DNA of 10,183 nt from Leptolyngbyaceae cyanobacterium CSSed165cm_216 (GCA_007135385.1 SLIY01000420.1:1-10183); one strand, 5' to 3'; numbered from the stretch's first letter, positions 1 through 6,421 are shown. Notes: a model not told the origin generated them from the letters alone. Numbers and translations are program-made.

Positions 1-71
1 AATTGGTAGACGCACCACACTCAAAATGTGGCGGCCTTACGGTCATGGGAGTTCGAGTCTCCCTCTGCCCA
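1..71 (+). tRNA. tRNA-Leu (anticodon CAA), 5' end outside the window
   Basis: The sequence starts inside the D-loop (ATTGGTAGACGC). It continues with an anticodon stem CCACA/TGTGG around the loop CTCAAAA, which gives anticodon CAA. A long class II variable arm (GGCC-TTAC-GGTC type) follows, then a T-arm GGGAG-TTCGAGT-CTCCC, the 3' acceptor strand TCTGCCC and discriminator A at 71. CCA is not encoded. The long variable arm and the anticodon identify leucine. About 13 bases of the 5' end, including the other acceptor strand, lie outside the window. Confidence 0.93.
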
Positions 72-109
72 TTTACATTTAGGTGATTGCTAGCAGATAG
101 GTGCGGCCC

Positions 110-134
110 GATCCAGAAACTTGGTTTCTTGATC
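110..134. repeat. small imperfect hairpin repeat (AGAAAC-TTG-GTTTCT)
   Basis: A 6-bp perfect stem AGAAAC/GTTTCT closes on the loop TTG. It is extended outward by one mismatch and a GATC/GATC pair, giving about 10 of 11 paired positions. The core resembles the AGAAACCCGGTTTCT-type interspersed palindrome common in filamentous cyanobacteria; that link is from memory. No T-run follows on either strand, so it is not a good terminator. The rest of the 72-343 spacer shows no convincing gene or riboswitch. Confidence 0.45.
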
Positions 135-343
135 AGCATTTTAGACCTGAAGGGTGCATCACTTGCCATCATGGCCAGCCAAAACGTTGGGGCATCGCAT
201 CGACCTGGGACATCCTGAACGGGTAACCCTCACAATAACCGTGTAAAATCTTGTGGGTAACGTCCATCCAGGTCAATGTTTTCTGGTGTTGATCAGACAT
301 CTTCTCCGTTTGTAGTACCATCCAGCACCCACACCCTATAGCA

Positions 344-1498
344 ATGAGCGAATACAGCATTTTTACCTCCGAGTCCGTTTCCGAAGGTCATCCTGATAAA
401 ATGGCTGACCAAATTTCCGATGCCGTATTGGATGCCATCCTGAAAGAAGACACTCAAGCCCGGGTGGCGGTAGAAAGCCTGGTGAAAACGGGCATGGCGG
501 TAATTGCGGGGGAAGTGCGCACCAGCACCTATGTGGACCTAGAAGACATCGTCCGCGATGTGATCCTGGACATTGGCTATGACAGCTCGACAGTGGGGTT
601 TGATGGCGCTTCTTGTGCGGTGCTCAACGCCATTGGTAAACAGTCGTCAGACATCGCCATGGGGGTGGACGAAGCCGCCAACAAAGACCTGGGAGCGGGC
701 GATCAGGGACTGATGTTTGGCTATGCCACCAACGAAACCGATACCCTGATGCCGGCCCCGATTTACTATGCCCATCGGCTGGTGGAGCGGCAAGCCCACC
801 TGCGCAAGCATAAGGTGTTGCCCTGGCTGCGTCCCGACGCTAAGAGTCAGATTACCCTACGTTACCAGAACAAGCAGCCAGTGGCCGTTGACGCCGTAGT
901 GCTCTCGACCCAGCATGACCCAGACATTTCCCAGGCCGACATCCGCGAAGCGGTGATGGAGGAAATAATTAAACCTGTCCTGCCGGTGGATTGGCTCCAT
1001 GCCGGAACCCAGTACCACATTAATCCCACGGGGCAGTTTATTATTGGTGGCCCAGTCGGAGACTGTGGGTTAACTGGGCGCAAAATTATTGTCGACACCT
1101 ATGGGGGCATGGCTCGCCACGGCGGCGGCGCCTTTTCGGGCAAAGACCCCTCTAAGGTGGATCGCTCCGCCGCCTATGCCGGTCGCTATGTGGCTAAAAA
1201 TATCGTGGCGGCGGGATTGGCCGATCGCTGTGAGATTCAAGTCTCTTATGCGATTGGGGTGGCTGAGCCCACATCGATTTCTATTAATACCTTTGGGACG
1301 GGCAAAATTGCTGACAGTGCGATCGCGGCTCTGGTGCGTCAACATTTTGATCTGCGGCCCCAAGGGCTAATTGATATGCTGAATTTGCGCCGCCCGATCT
1401 ATCGTCAAACGGCGGCCTATGGCCACTTTGGCCGCGAGATCCCCGACTTTACCTGGGAGACAACCGACAAGGTGGATGTGTTGAAAGGGGCCTTGTAA
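344..1498 (+). CDS. metK: S-adenosylmethionine synthetase (MetK), proteobacterial-type
   Basis: Makes S-adenosylmethionine from methionine and ATP, with release of phosphate and diphosphate; a cytosolic tetramer in known members. At 384 residues it has the same length as the E. coli enzyme. Family landmarks are all present: SVSEGHPDK near the N-terminus (GHPDK at 15-19), GAGDQG at 117-122, DCGLTGRK at 240-247 and GGGAFSGKDPSKVDRS at 260-275. The start at 344 places the TSES motif where the family has it; no clear ribosome binding site is visible upstream. Long stretches (WLRPDAKSQ, AVMEEIIKP, the whole 240-310 region) match the E. coli protein as I recall it. Cyanobacterial MetK is usually longer (about 410-420 aa) with a different N-terminus (SVTEGHPDKICDQ), so horizontal acquisition is possible. 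The gene lies on the same strand as, and 267 bases upstream of, a SAM-dependent DNA methyltransferase. Confidence 0.96.
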   Translation: MSEYSIFTSESVSEGHPDKMADQISDAVLDAILKEDTQARVAVESLVKTGMAVIAGEVRTSTYVDLEDIVRDVILDIGYDSSTVGFDGASCAVLNAIGKQSSDIAMGVDEAANKDLGAGDQGLMFGYATNETDTLMPAPIYYAHRLVERQAHLRKHKVLPWLRPDAKSQITLRYQNKQPVAVDAVVLSTQHDPDISQADIREAVMEEIIKPVLPVDWLHAGTQYHINPTGQFIIGGPVGDCGLTGRKIIVDTYGGMARHGGGAFSGKDPSKVDRSAAYAGRYVAKNIVAAGLADRCEIQVSYAIGVAEPTSISINTFGTGKIADSAIAALVRQHFDLRPQGLIDMLNLRRPIYRQTAAYGHFGREIPDFTWETTDKVDVLKGAL

Positions 1499-1765
1499 GC
1501 TGGGTTTGATGGGGAAGGAGGGACGAGGGGCTGGTTATCTCTCTGGGGTCTTGGGTGGCGACCCTCTCTGCCCCACCCATCACCTAAGCCATTGTGAAGC
1601 AGGCCCATGAAGTATCCACAGTGGGGCTTTCTGTGTAACAGTGGCTATGATGGGTAGCAGTTGTTTGTGTCTCAGGGCGGCTTGGTGACTCAGTCGTTTA
1701 TCCAGGCGAGTCTCTAGGAGACGGCACCGCCGAACGCCAAGCCCTGGGCAATTGATGGTCGGAGT

Positions 1766-4627
1766 ATGAACGCAGTCGAGATCGAAGCCGCCGTTTCCCA
1801 GCTCGCGGGCGCGCCCTTTGACCCAGACGAGTTTCCCTTTGCCTTCTTGGAGGCCTTCGGCAATAAGACGACGACAATCAAGAAGCTCAAAGGTAAGAAA
1901 AGTAGCTCAAACCAGTCCGACCTGGGCGGTGTGCTTCAGCGCAACAACATTTACCTCAAGGTGTGCCCAGAGGGGCAGGTGACAGAAACCCTGTCGGCCC
2001 TACGGGAAAGCCCTGCCACCACAAAATACAAGGCTAAGTTCATCCTGGCTACGGACGGCCATGACCTACAGGCCGAGAATCTGGTCGATGGCGAGACCGT
2101 CGCCTGCGACTATCCCGACTTCCATAACCACTTCGGCTTTTTCCTGGCGCTGGCAGGGATTACGACAGTCAAGCAGATTCGGGAGAATGCCTTTGACATC
2201 AAGGCCACGGGTCGCCTCAACCGCCTGTATATAGAGCTGCTAAAGGAGAACCCGGACTGGGATACGGCAGAGCACCGCCAGGAGATGAATCACTTTATGG
2301 CGCGGCTGATTTTCTGCTTTTTTGCGGAGGATACGAATATCTTCCACAGTGATGGACTGTTCACCCAGACCGTCGCCCAGATGAGCGCCAGCGATTCGTC
2401 GAATACCCATCAGGTGCTGGCGGAGATTTTTCGGGCCATGGCCACGCCGATGAGGGAACGGGAGGCCGCCAGGATTCGCAACTGGGCCAATGAGTTTCCC
2501 TATGCGAATGGGGGGCTGTTTGGGCCGGATCGCCCTCATCCCCTAACCCCTTCTCCCAAGCAGGGAGAAGGGGAACAAGAGGCGGCTGTTTCTCCCCTCT
2601 CCCGCCCTGGGAGAGGGGCCGGGGGTGAGGGTCTTCCCTCCGGGGATGAGGGCCAAGTCCCCCGCTTTAGCAAGATTGCTCGTTCCTACCTGCTCCATGT
2701 GGGCAACCTGGACTGGACAAAAATTAACCCCGACATCTTCGGGTCGATGATTCAGGCGGTGGCGGATGATGCGGAGCGCGGTGCCCTAGGGATGCACTAC
2801 ACCAGCGTACCGAACATCCTGAAGGTGTTGAATCCGCTGTTTTTGGATGATTTACGGGCTCAACTCGAAGCAGCAGAGAATAATCCTCGCAAGTTATTGA
2901 ATTTGCGGAAGCGGCTGGCCCGGATTCGGGTGTTTGATCTGGCTTGTGGGTCGGGGAATTTTTTGGTGATTGCCTATAAAGAGATGCGGGCGATTGAGGC
3001 GGAGATTAACCGCCGCCGGGGAGAACCCGATCTGAAGTCCGAGATTCCGCTGACGAACTTTCGCGGTATCGAAATTCGCCACTTTTCCTGTGAGGTGGCG
3101 CGGCTGGCGTTGATTATTGCCGAGTATCAGTGTGATGTGTTGTACCGGGGGCCGGAGTTGGCGTTGGCGGAGTTTTTGCCGCTGAAGGATGACAACTGGA
3201 TCACTTGCGGGAATGCGTTGCGGTTGGATTGGTTGAGTATTTGCCCCCCGACGGGAACGGGGGTGAAGGTGCAGCGGGAAGATTTAGATCTGTTTAGTGC
3301 GCCGAATGAGGAAGCAGAGATTGAGTTTGAGAATGAGGGTGGAGAGACCTACACTTGCGGGAATCCGCCCTATTTAGGATCAACCTGGCAATCAAAGGCG
3401 CAAAAGGAGGATCTAAAAAGCATTTTCGATGGACGTACTAAAACCTGGAAGTCACTCGATTATGTGGCGGGTTGGTTTATGAAGGCAGCGGATTATGGAA
3501 TGCACACAGAATCCTCCGCTGCATTCGTATCTACCAATTCAATCTGTCAGGGGCAACAGGTACCGATCCTCTGGCCGCTAATTTTTGAAACAGGGCACGA
3601 GATCGCTTTTGCTCATACCTCATTCAAGTGGGCGAATCTAGCTAGCCATAACGCTGGAGTGATGGTTGTGATTGTCGGGGTTTCCAACCATTCCAATAAA
3701 GTTCGGCATTTGTTTTCTGTTGAGGACAAGAGTAAAACAGTCGCCAAGGAGACTGAGAATATCAACCCCTATCTAGTTGATTCGCCCAATGTATTTGTTG
3801 AATCAAGACGAATACCAATTTCCGCTGTTGAGGAAATGACTTATGGCAACAAACCCGTTGATGGGGGCTATCTTTTTGTTGTGCCGGATAAGATTCCTTT
3901 AGAAGATGCTGAATCAGTGGCACAGTATCTACGACCCGTTACAGGGAGCCATGACTATATCAATGGAACATCTCGCCACTGCCTTTGGATTAGAGACGTA
4001 GATCTTGAAGCTGCAAACTCCCTCCCATTTATTGCTGACAGAGTACAGAAAAATAGAGCTGATCGACTTGCAAGCCGTGATGCTAGTGCGAGAAAGCTTG
4101 CAGAGCGAGCCCATCAATTTCGTGATCTTGGAGAAGCCGAGGTTTGGAGCTTCATAGTACCCAGGCATTCCTCTGAAAATCGTTTGGTTTTGCCAGTCGA
4201 TATTTTAGAAAGTTCATTCATCGTGAATGACAGTGCCTTCGCCCTCTACGATGCCCCACTCTGGAACATGGCGCTGATCGCTTCACGCCTCCATTGGGTC
4301 TGGATCGGCACCGTTTGCGTCCGGCTTGAAATGCGATTCTCCTACTCCAACACCCTCGGCTGGAACACCTTCTCCGTCCCCACCCTGACCGATCGCAACA
4401 AAACCGACCTCACTCGAAGCGCCGAAGCCATCCTGCTAGCCCGCGAGCACTACTTCCCCGCCACCATCGCCGACATGTACGACCCCGATCGCATGGACAG
4501 CGAATTTCCCCTCGTCCGCGCCGCCCACGAGACTCCTTCGGAGTCGCTTCGCGAACGCCGCTTCAAAAACGACACCGAACGGCTGGAAAAACTGTTTGAG
4601 TTGTATACAAAAATGACCAGTAAGTGA
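1766..4627 (+). CDS. MmeI/YeeA-like class I adenine DNA methyltransferase
   Basis: Predicted to transfer a methyl group from SAM to adenine N6 in a specific DNA site. The 953 residues follow the MmeI-family order: N-terminal domain (~1-160), helical spacer (~165-250), methyltransferase core (~300-640), target recognition (~650-850) and C-terminal domain ending FELYTKMTSK. SAM motif I is FDLACGSGNF (390-399; the family usually has FDPACGSGNF). The catalytic motif IV is NPPY (533-536), the gamma-class adenine signature. The MmeI-type nuclease signature D-X9-ExK is not evident: around D52 the sequence reads DLGGVLQRNNIYLK, with no glutamate before the lysine, so it may only methylate. Residues ~256-289 (PHPLTPSPKQGEGE and onward) are encoded by an inserted palindromic repeat, and HETPSESLRER near the C-terminus comes from another repeat. 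The start MNAVEIE agrees with relatives as I recall them; a GGAG lies only 1 base upstream. The target sequence cannot be predicted. Confidence 0.9.
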   Translation: MNAVEIEAAVSQLAGAPFDPDEFPFAFLEAFGNKTTTIKKLKGKKSSSNQSDLGGVLQRNNIYLKVCPEGQVTETLSALRESPATTKYKAKFILATDGHDLQAENLVDGETVACDYPDFHNHFGFFLALAGITTVKQIRENAFDIKATGRLNRLYIELLKENPDWDTAEHRQEMNHFMARLIFCFFAEDTNIFHSDGLFTQTVAQMSASDSSNTHQVLAEIFRAMATPMREREAARIRNWANEFPYANGGLFGPDRPHPLTPSPKQGEGEQEAAVSPLSRPGRGAGGEGLPSGDEGQVPRFSKIARSYLLHVGNLDWTKINPDIFGSMIQAVADDAERGALGMHYTSVPNILKVLNPLFLDDLRAQLEAAENNPRKLLNLRKRLARIRVFDLACGSGNFLVIAYKEMRAIEAEINRRRGEPDLKSEIPLTNFRGIEIRHFSCEVARLALIIAEYQCDVLYRGPELALAEFLPLKDDNWITCGNALRLDWLSICPPTGTGVKVQREDLDLFSAPNEEAEIEFENEGGETYTCGNPPYLGSTWQSKAQKEDLKSIFDGRTKTWKSLDYVAGWFMKAADYGMHTESSAAFVSTNSICQGQQVPILWPLIFETGHEIAFAHTSFKWANLASHNAGVMVVIVGVSNHSNKVRHLFSVEDKSKTVAKETENINPYLVDSPNVFVESRRIPISAVEEMTYGNKPVDGGYLFVVPDKIPLEDAESVAQYLRPVTGSHDYINGTSRHCLWIRDVDLEAANSLPFIADRVQKNRADRLASRDASARKLAERAHQFRDLGEAEVWSFIVPRHSSENRLVLPVDILESSFIVNDSAFALYDAPLWNMALIASRLHWVWIGTVCVRLEMRFSYSNTLGWNTFSVPTLTDRNKTDLTRSAEAILLAREHYFPATIADMYDPDRMDSEFPLVRAAHETPSESLRERRFKNDTERLEKLFELYTKMTSK
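2533..2631. repeat. 99-base palindromic repeat inserted in frame in the methyltransferase gene
   Basis: This copy folds as a three-way junction. The outer arms CCCTCATCCCC and GGGGGTGAGGG pair with each other. Inside them are hairpin 1, CCCCTTCTCCC/GGGAGAAGGGG (2547-2557 with 2563-2573, 11 bp), and hairpin 2, CCCCTCTCCC/GGGAGAGGGG (2594-2603 with 2609-2618, 10 bp). Its length is a multiple of three and it has no stop in the gene's frame, so the gene stays open. A sister copy lies at 4661-4756. No transposase is present; it looks like a non-autonomous, MITE/REP-like element. The insertion may extend beyond 2631 (to about 2655), as the bases before the conserved VPRFSKIARS are also unlike the family. 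Confidence 0.88.
4475..4620 (+). repeat. direct repeat copy A: 3' end of the methyltransferase gene
   Basis: These 146 bases, from ATGTACGACC to AAATGACCAG, encode the last ~50 residues of the methyltransferase (MYDPDRMDSEF to YTKMTS). They recur at 5881-6050 with about ten substitutions and one 24-base insertion. Within it, 4529-4560 carries a cyanobacterial-type palindrome: GACTCC-TTC-GGAGTC followed by TTCGCGAA, which codes for ETPSESLRERR. Confidence 0.9.
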
Positions 4628-4660
4628 GTGATGTTTTTAACCGCACCAATCCTGAATGCC

Positions 4661-4756
4661 CCCTCATCCCCCAACCCCTTCTCCCAAAACGGGAGAAGGG
4701 GAGCAAGAGTGTTCAAAGTCCCTCTCCCAGGTTGGGAGAGGGGTTTAGGGTGAGGG
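4661..4756. repeat. second copy of the palindromic repeat, between methyltransferase and DUF4258 gene
   Basis: The 96 bases from CCCTCATCCCC to GGGTGAGGG have the same architecture as 2533-2631. Hairpin 1 is CCCCTTCTCCC (4675-4685) with GGGAGAAGGGG (4691-4701). Hairpin 2 is CCCTCTCCCA (4720-4729) with TGGGAGAGGG (4733-4742). The outer arms CCCTCA and TGAGGG pair. It ends 4 bases before the ATG of the next gene, so its TGAGGG lies where a Shine-Dalgarno sequence would be. Confidence 0.88.
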
Positions 4757-4760
4757 CCAG

Positions 4761-5093
4761 ATGATCCCGCTCATCACAGACATTCGTCAGAAAATTGCTA
4801 ATGATGAATTTGAGTTTTCCAAACATGCCGTCGATCAATCCATCTTGCGGTGCATCCGAGTTCAAGAAATTCGAGAAGCGATTGCCAATGGTCAAATCAT
4901 TGAAGACTATCCAGACGATAAATATGGCCCCAGTTGCTTAATCCTGGGCTTCACAGCAGCACAACGTCCGATCCATATTCAGTGCAGCTACCCAACCCGT
5001 CCGCTGATCAAAATCATCACCCTGTACGAACCAGATCCTCAGCGCTGGAACGACCAATTCACCCAAAGGAGACCTTCTAACCATGACAACTGA
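4761..5093 (+). CDS. DUF4258-domain protein, probable type II toxin
   Basis: The 110-residue protein matches the DUF4258 pattern: FSKHAVDQSILRCIRVQEI (about 19-37), then a DDKYGPSCLILG segment (52-63), and a closing IITLYEPDPQRW (85-96). DUF4258 proteins are thought to have a RelE-like fold and are often paired with MqsA/YgiT-type antitoxins, which is what lies next here. The stop overlaps the start of the downstream gene by 11 bases, so the two are translationally coupled. The start at 4761 directly follows the palindromic repeat, whose TGAGGG (4751-4756) may act as its ribosome binding site. Toxicity, and action as an mRNA endonuclease, are inferred from family and context only. Confidence 0.8.
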   Translation: MIPLITDIRQKIANDEFEFSKHAVDQSILRCIRVQEIREAIANGQIIEDYPDDKYGPSCLILGFTAAQRPIHIQCSYPTRPLIKIITLYEPDPQRWNDQFTQRRPSNHDN

Positions 5094-5316
5094 TTGGCAA
5101 GAACCCCTGGTAGAAAAGCAGGTGACCTATACCCTGAACCTCAATGGTCAATTGATTCTGATTGAAAACGTCCCTGCCCGCGTCAATGAAGAAACGGGTG
5201 AGCAGTTTTTCTCTCCCTCAACCGTCGAGCGGTTGCAGCAAACCATCCTGGATACCCCAGAACCGGATCGCTTTATCCAGGTGCCAGTTTACAGCTATTC
5301 AGAGAATGTAGCCTAA
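5083..5316 (+). CDS. MqsA/YgiT-like antitoxin lacking zinc-finger cysteines
   Basis: This 77-residue protein aligns with the small YgiT/MqsA-type antitoxins: PLVEKQVTYTLNLNGQ (8-23), ENVPARVNEETGEQFFSP, then TVERLQQTIL. Usual members have two CxxC pairs that bind zinc; this protein has no cysteine at all, with VNEETGEQF standing where C..CGE is expected. It therefore belongs to a metal-free variant or has lost zinc binding. A strong Shine-Dalgarno, AAAGGAG (5065-5071), lies inside the upstream gene 11 bases before the ATG. It probably neutralises the DUF4258 protein by direct binding; whether it binds DNA is unknown. Confidence 0.75.
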   Translation: MTTDWQEPLVEKQVTYTLNLNGQLILIENVPARVNEETGEQFFSPSTVERLQQTILDTPEPDRFIQVPVYSYSENVA

Positions 5317-5391
5317 CAGCAGCGTGAACAACCATCCTGGTCAAACGCCTCAAGTAGCGTAATAACCCATATCGTCATAGAGGCTAATCCC

Positions 5392-5643
5392 ATGATTCAA
5401 ATACAACTTAACTTTCCCGAAAGCGCCTTTTCTGCCCTGCGCAGCAGCCCCGACAAGTTCGCCCAAGAATTGCTCATTGCCACCGTCATCAAATGGTACG
5501 AAGTCGGCATGATTTCCCAATCCAAAGCCACCGAAATTGCAGGCATCAGCCGCCAAACCTTCCTGCAAGCCCTTGATCGATTTGAAGTCTCCCCTTTTCA
5601 AACCACACCAGCAGAACTCACAGAGGAGGTTAGTCGTGGCTAG
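5392..5643 (+). CDS. UPF0175 family antitoxin, apparently orphaned
   Basis: The 83 residues match UPF0175 proteins: a beta-rich start MIQIQLNFPES, KFAQELLIATVIKWYEVGMISQSKATEIAGISRQTFLQAL (helix-turn-helix-like, about 21-60), and the end RFEVSPFQTTPAEL. Such proteins usually act as antitoxins and DNA-binding repressors for a DUF3368/PIN-domain nuclease encoded directly downstream. Here the stop overlaps a GTG start by 8 bases, as expected for the pair, but the partner breaks off after nine codons. Only the antitoxin remains. Confidence 0.82.
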   Translation: MIQIQLNFPESAFSALRSSPDKFAQELLIATVIKWYEVGMISQSKATEIAGISRQTFLQALDRFEVSPFQTTPAELTEEVSRG

Positions 5644-5665
5644 ACGGTGGGTGGTTAATGCCTAA
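5636..5665 (+). pseudogene. nine-codon remnant of a DUF3368/PIN-type toxin gene
   Basis: A GTG at 5636, 6 bases after a strong Shine-Dalgarno GAGGAGG (5623-5629), opens a frame reading MARRWVVNA and then TAA (5663-5665). This matches the usual N-terminus of DUF3368 PIN-domain toxins, which continue SPLI with the first active-site region. The body of the toxin is missing; the next recognisable gene starts at 5699. The 8-base overlap with the upstream UPF0175 gene is the normal arrangement for the intact pair. Confidence 0.65.
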
Positions 5666-5698
5666 TTCAAGAACACAGTTTCCTAGAGGGAGAATTCC

Positions 5699-6046
5699 AT
5701 GCTAACCCTAGACCAACTCATCGCCGAAGCCACTGTCTTACCTGACGCAGACAAAACCATCCTCATCGAAAAACTGATCGATAGTATGGACGAACAACTT
5801 GATCAAGATCGCTTACTAGAGGGCGTACAAAAAGCTCAGGAGCGCCTTGCCGAAATTGATAACGGCACAGTCCAAACTATATGTACGACCCCGATCGCAT
5901 GGACAGCGAATTTCCCCTCGTTCGCCAAGCCCACGAGACTCCTTCGGAGTCGCTTCGCGAACGCCGCTTCAAAAACGACACCGTTCGCAGCGCGTTCCCG
6001 GAGGGAAAACGCCTCGAAAAACTATTTGAGCTGTACACCAAAATGA
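5699..6046 (+). pseudogene. addiction-module antitoxin with replaced 3' end
   Basis: The first ~60 residues (MLTLDQLIAEATVLPDADKTILIEKLIDSMD through RLAEIDNGTVQTI) match the small addiction-module component family (PF09720 type, about 70-80 aa), antitoxins for RelE/ParE toxins. Family members then usually have a short tail containing a GEE/GDE-like motif. Here the gene runs at about 5880 into a copy of the methyltransferase 3' end, read in the wrong frame, giving a 115-residue chimera with an arginine-rich tail. Its Shine-Dalgarno AGAGGGAG (5685-5692) is intact, so it may still be translated. No partner toxin follows. Confidence 0.7.
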
Positions 6047-6108
6047 CCAGCCAACAGACATCATCGAAACAGCCAGCCCAACACAAACCGAAAAGCACTC
6101 AAAAATGA
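5881..6108 (+). pseudogene. diverged fragment of a methyltransferase C-terminus (direct repeat copy B)
   Basis: From ATGTACGACC at 5881 the sequence repeats 4475-4620, the end of the methyltransferase gene. The frame reads MYDPDRMDSEFPLVRQAH..., with an extra VRSAFPEGK, then RLEKLFELYTKMTS, plus a basic tail QQTSSKQPAQHKPKSTQK that copy A lacks. Most differences between the copies are silent: GTC/GTT, CGG/CGC, CTG/CTC, CTG/CTA, TTG/CTG, TAT/TAC, ACA/ACC; only one codon gives a replacement (A to Q). The extra 24 bases (around GTTCCCGGAGGGAA) look like another small palindromic repeat. Nothing of the methyltransferase body precedes it. The 75 codons could be translated but cannot be a working enzyme. 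Confidence 0.85.
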
Positions 6109-6145
6109 AGACGTTACACTATCTATTTATATTTGGGTTCTAGTC

Positions 6146-6421
6146 ATGGCCAAAACAACAGTAGAACGACAAAATCTAATTGAGGCAGTCAATGCACTGC
6201 CCGATGAAGTTCTGATTGAGCTTGCTAGCTTTGTTGACTACCTACGCTATAAAACAATCCAGCAGCAGAGCACCGACTTGCCTCAGCAAAACTTCCTAAT
6301 GACGATCGCAGGGTTAGGAAAGTCTGGAAAACCCGATATTTCAGACACTGATGAGGAAATTTTGCGAAACGAAATTGATCCGATTCATGGCTGGAGCAGC
6401 AAACCAGGAGATCAGCCATGA
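6146..6421 (+). CDS. DUF2281-like antitoxin, partner of the PIN toxin
   Basis: The 91-residue acidic protein opens with VERQNLIEAVNALPDEVLIELASFVDYLRYK, the LPxxxxxE(V/L)xxFxxYL pattern of DUF2281-type antitoxins, followed by a variable acidic C-terminal half (DISDTDEEILRNEIDP) that probably wraps the toxin. Its stop overlaps the start of the PIN gene by 4 bases (ATGA), the standard antitoxin-toxin coupling. No clear ribosome binding site precedes the ATG. Confidence 0.75.
   Translation: MAKTTVERQNLIEAVNALPDEVLIELASFVDYLRYKTIQQQSTDLPQQNFLMTIAGLGKSGKPDISDTDEEILRNEIDPIHGWSSKPGDQP

Noticed and set aside
72..343. A SAM riboswitch or leader gene ahead of metK, and a 63-codon reverse-strand frame at 169-360
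   Set aside because: I could not fold a known SAM riboswitch core here, and the reverse frame overlaps the metK start, has no ribosome binding site and resembles nothing.
1499..1765. Terminator or attachment site between metK and the methyltransferase
   Set aside because: Only short stems are seen (GGGT-GGCG-ACCC; GTCTC-TAG-GAGAC at 1710-1722) without a T-run, and no direct repeat of the tRNA end is visible elsewhere.
2520..2660. A CRISPR-like or multi-copy tandem array
   Set aside because: The repeated motifs are arms of a single palindromic element, not regularly spaced repeats with unique spacers.
1..4627. A complete integrative element bounded by the tRNA gene
   Set aside because: No integrase or transposase is encoded anywhere in the window and no att-like duplication of the tRNA 3' end was found.
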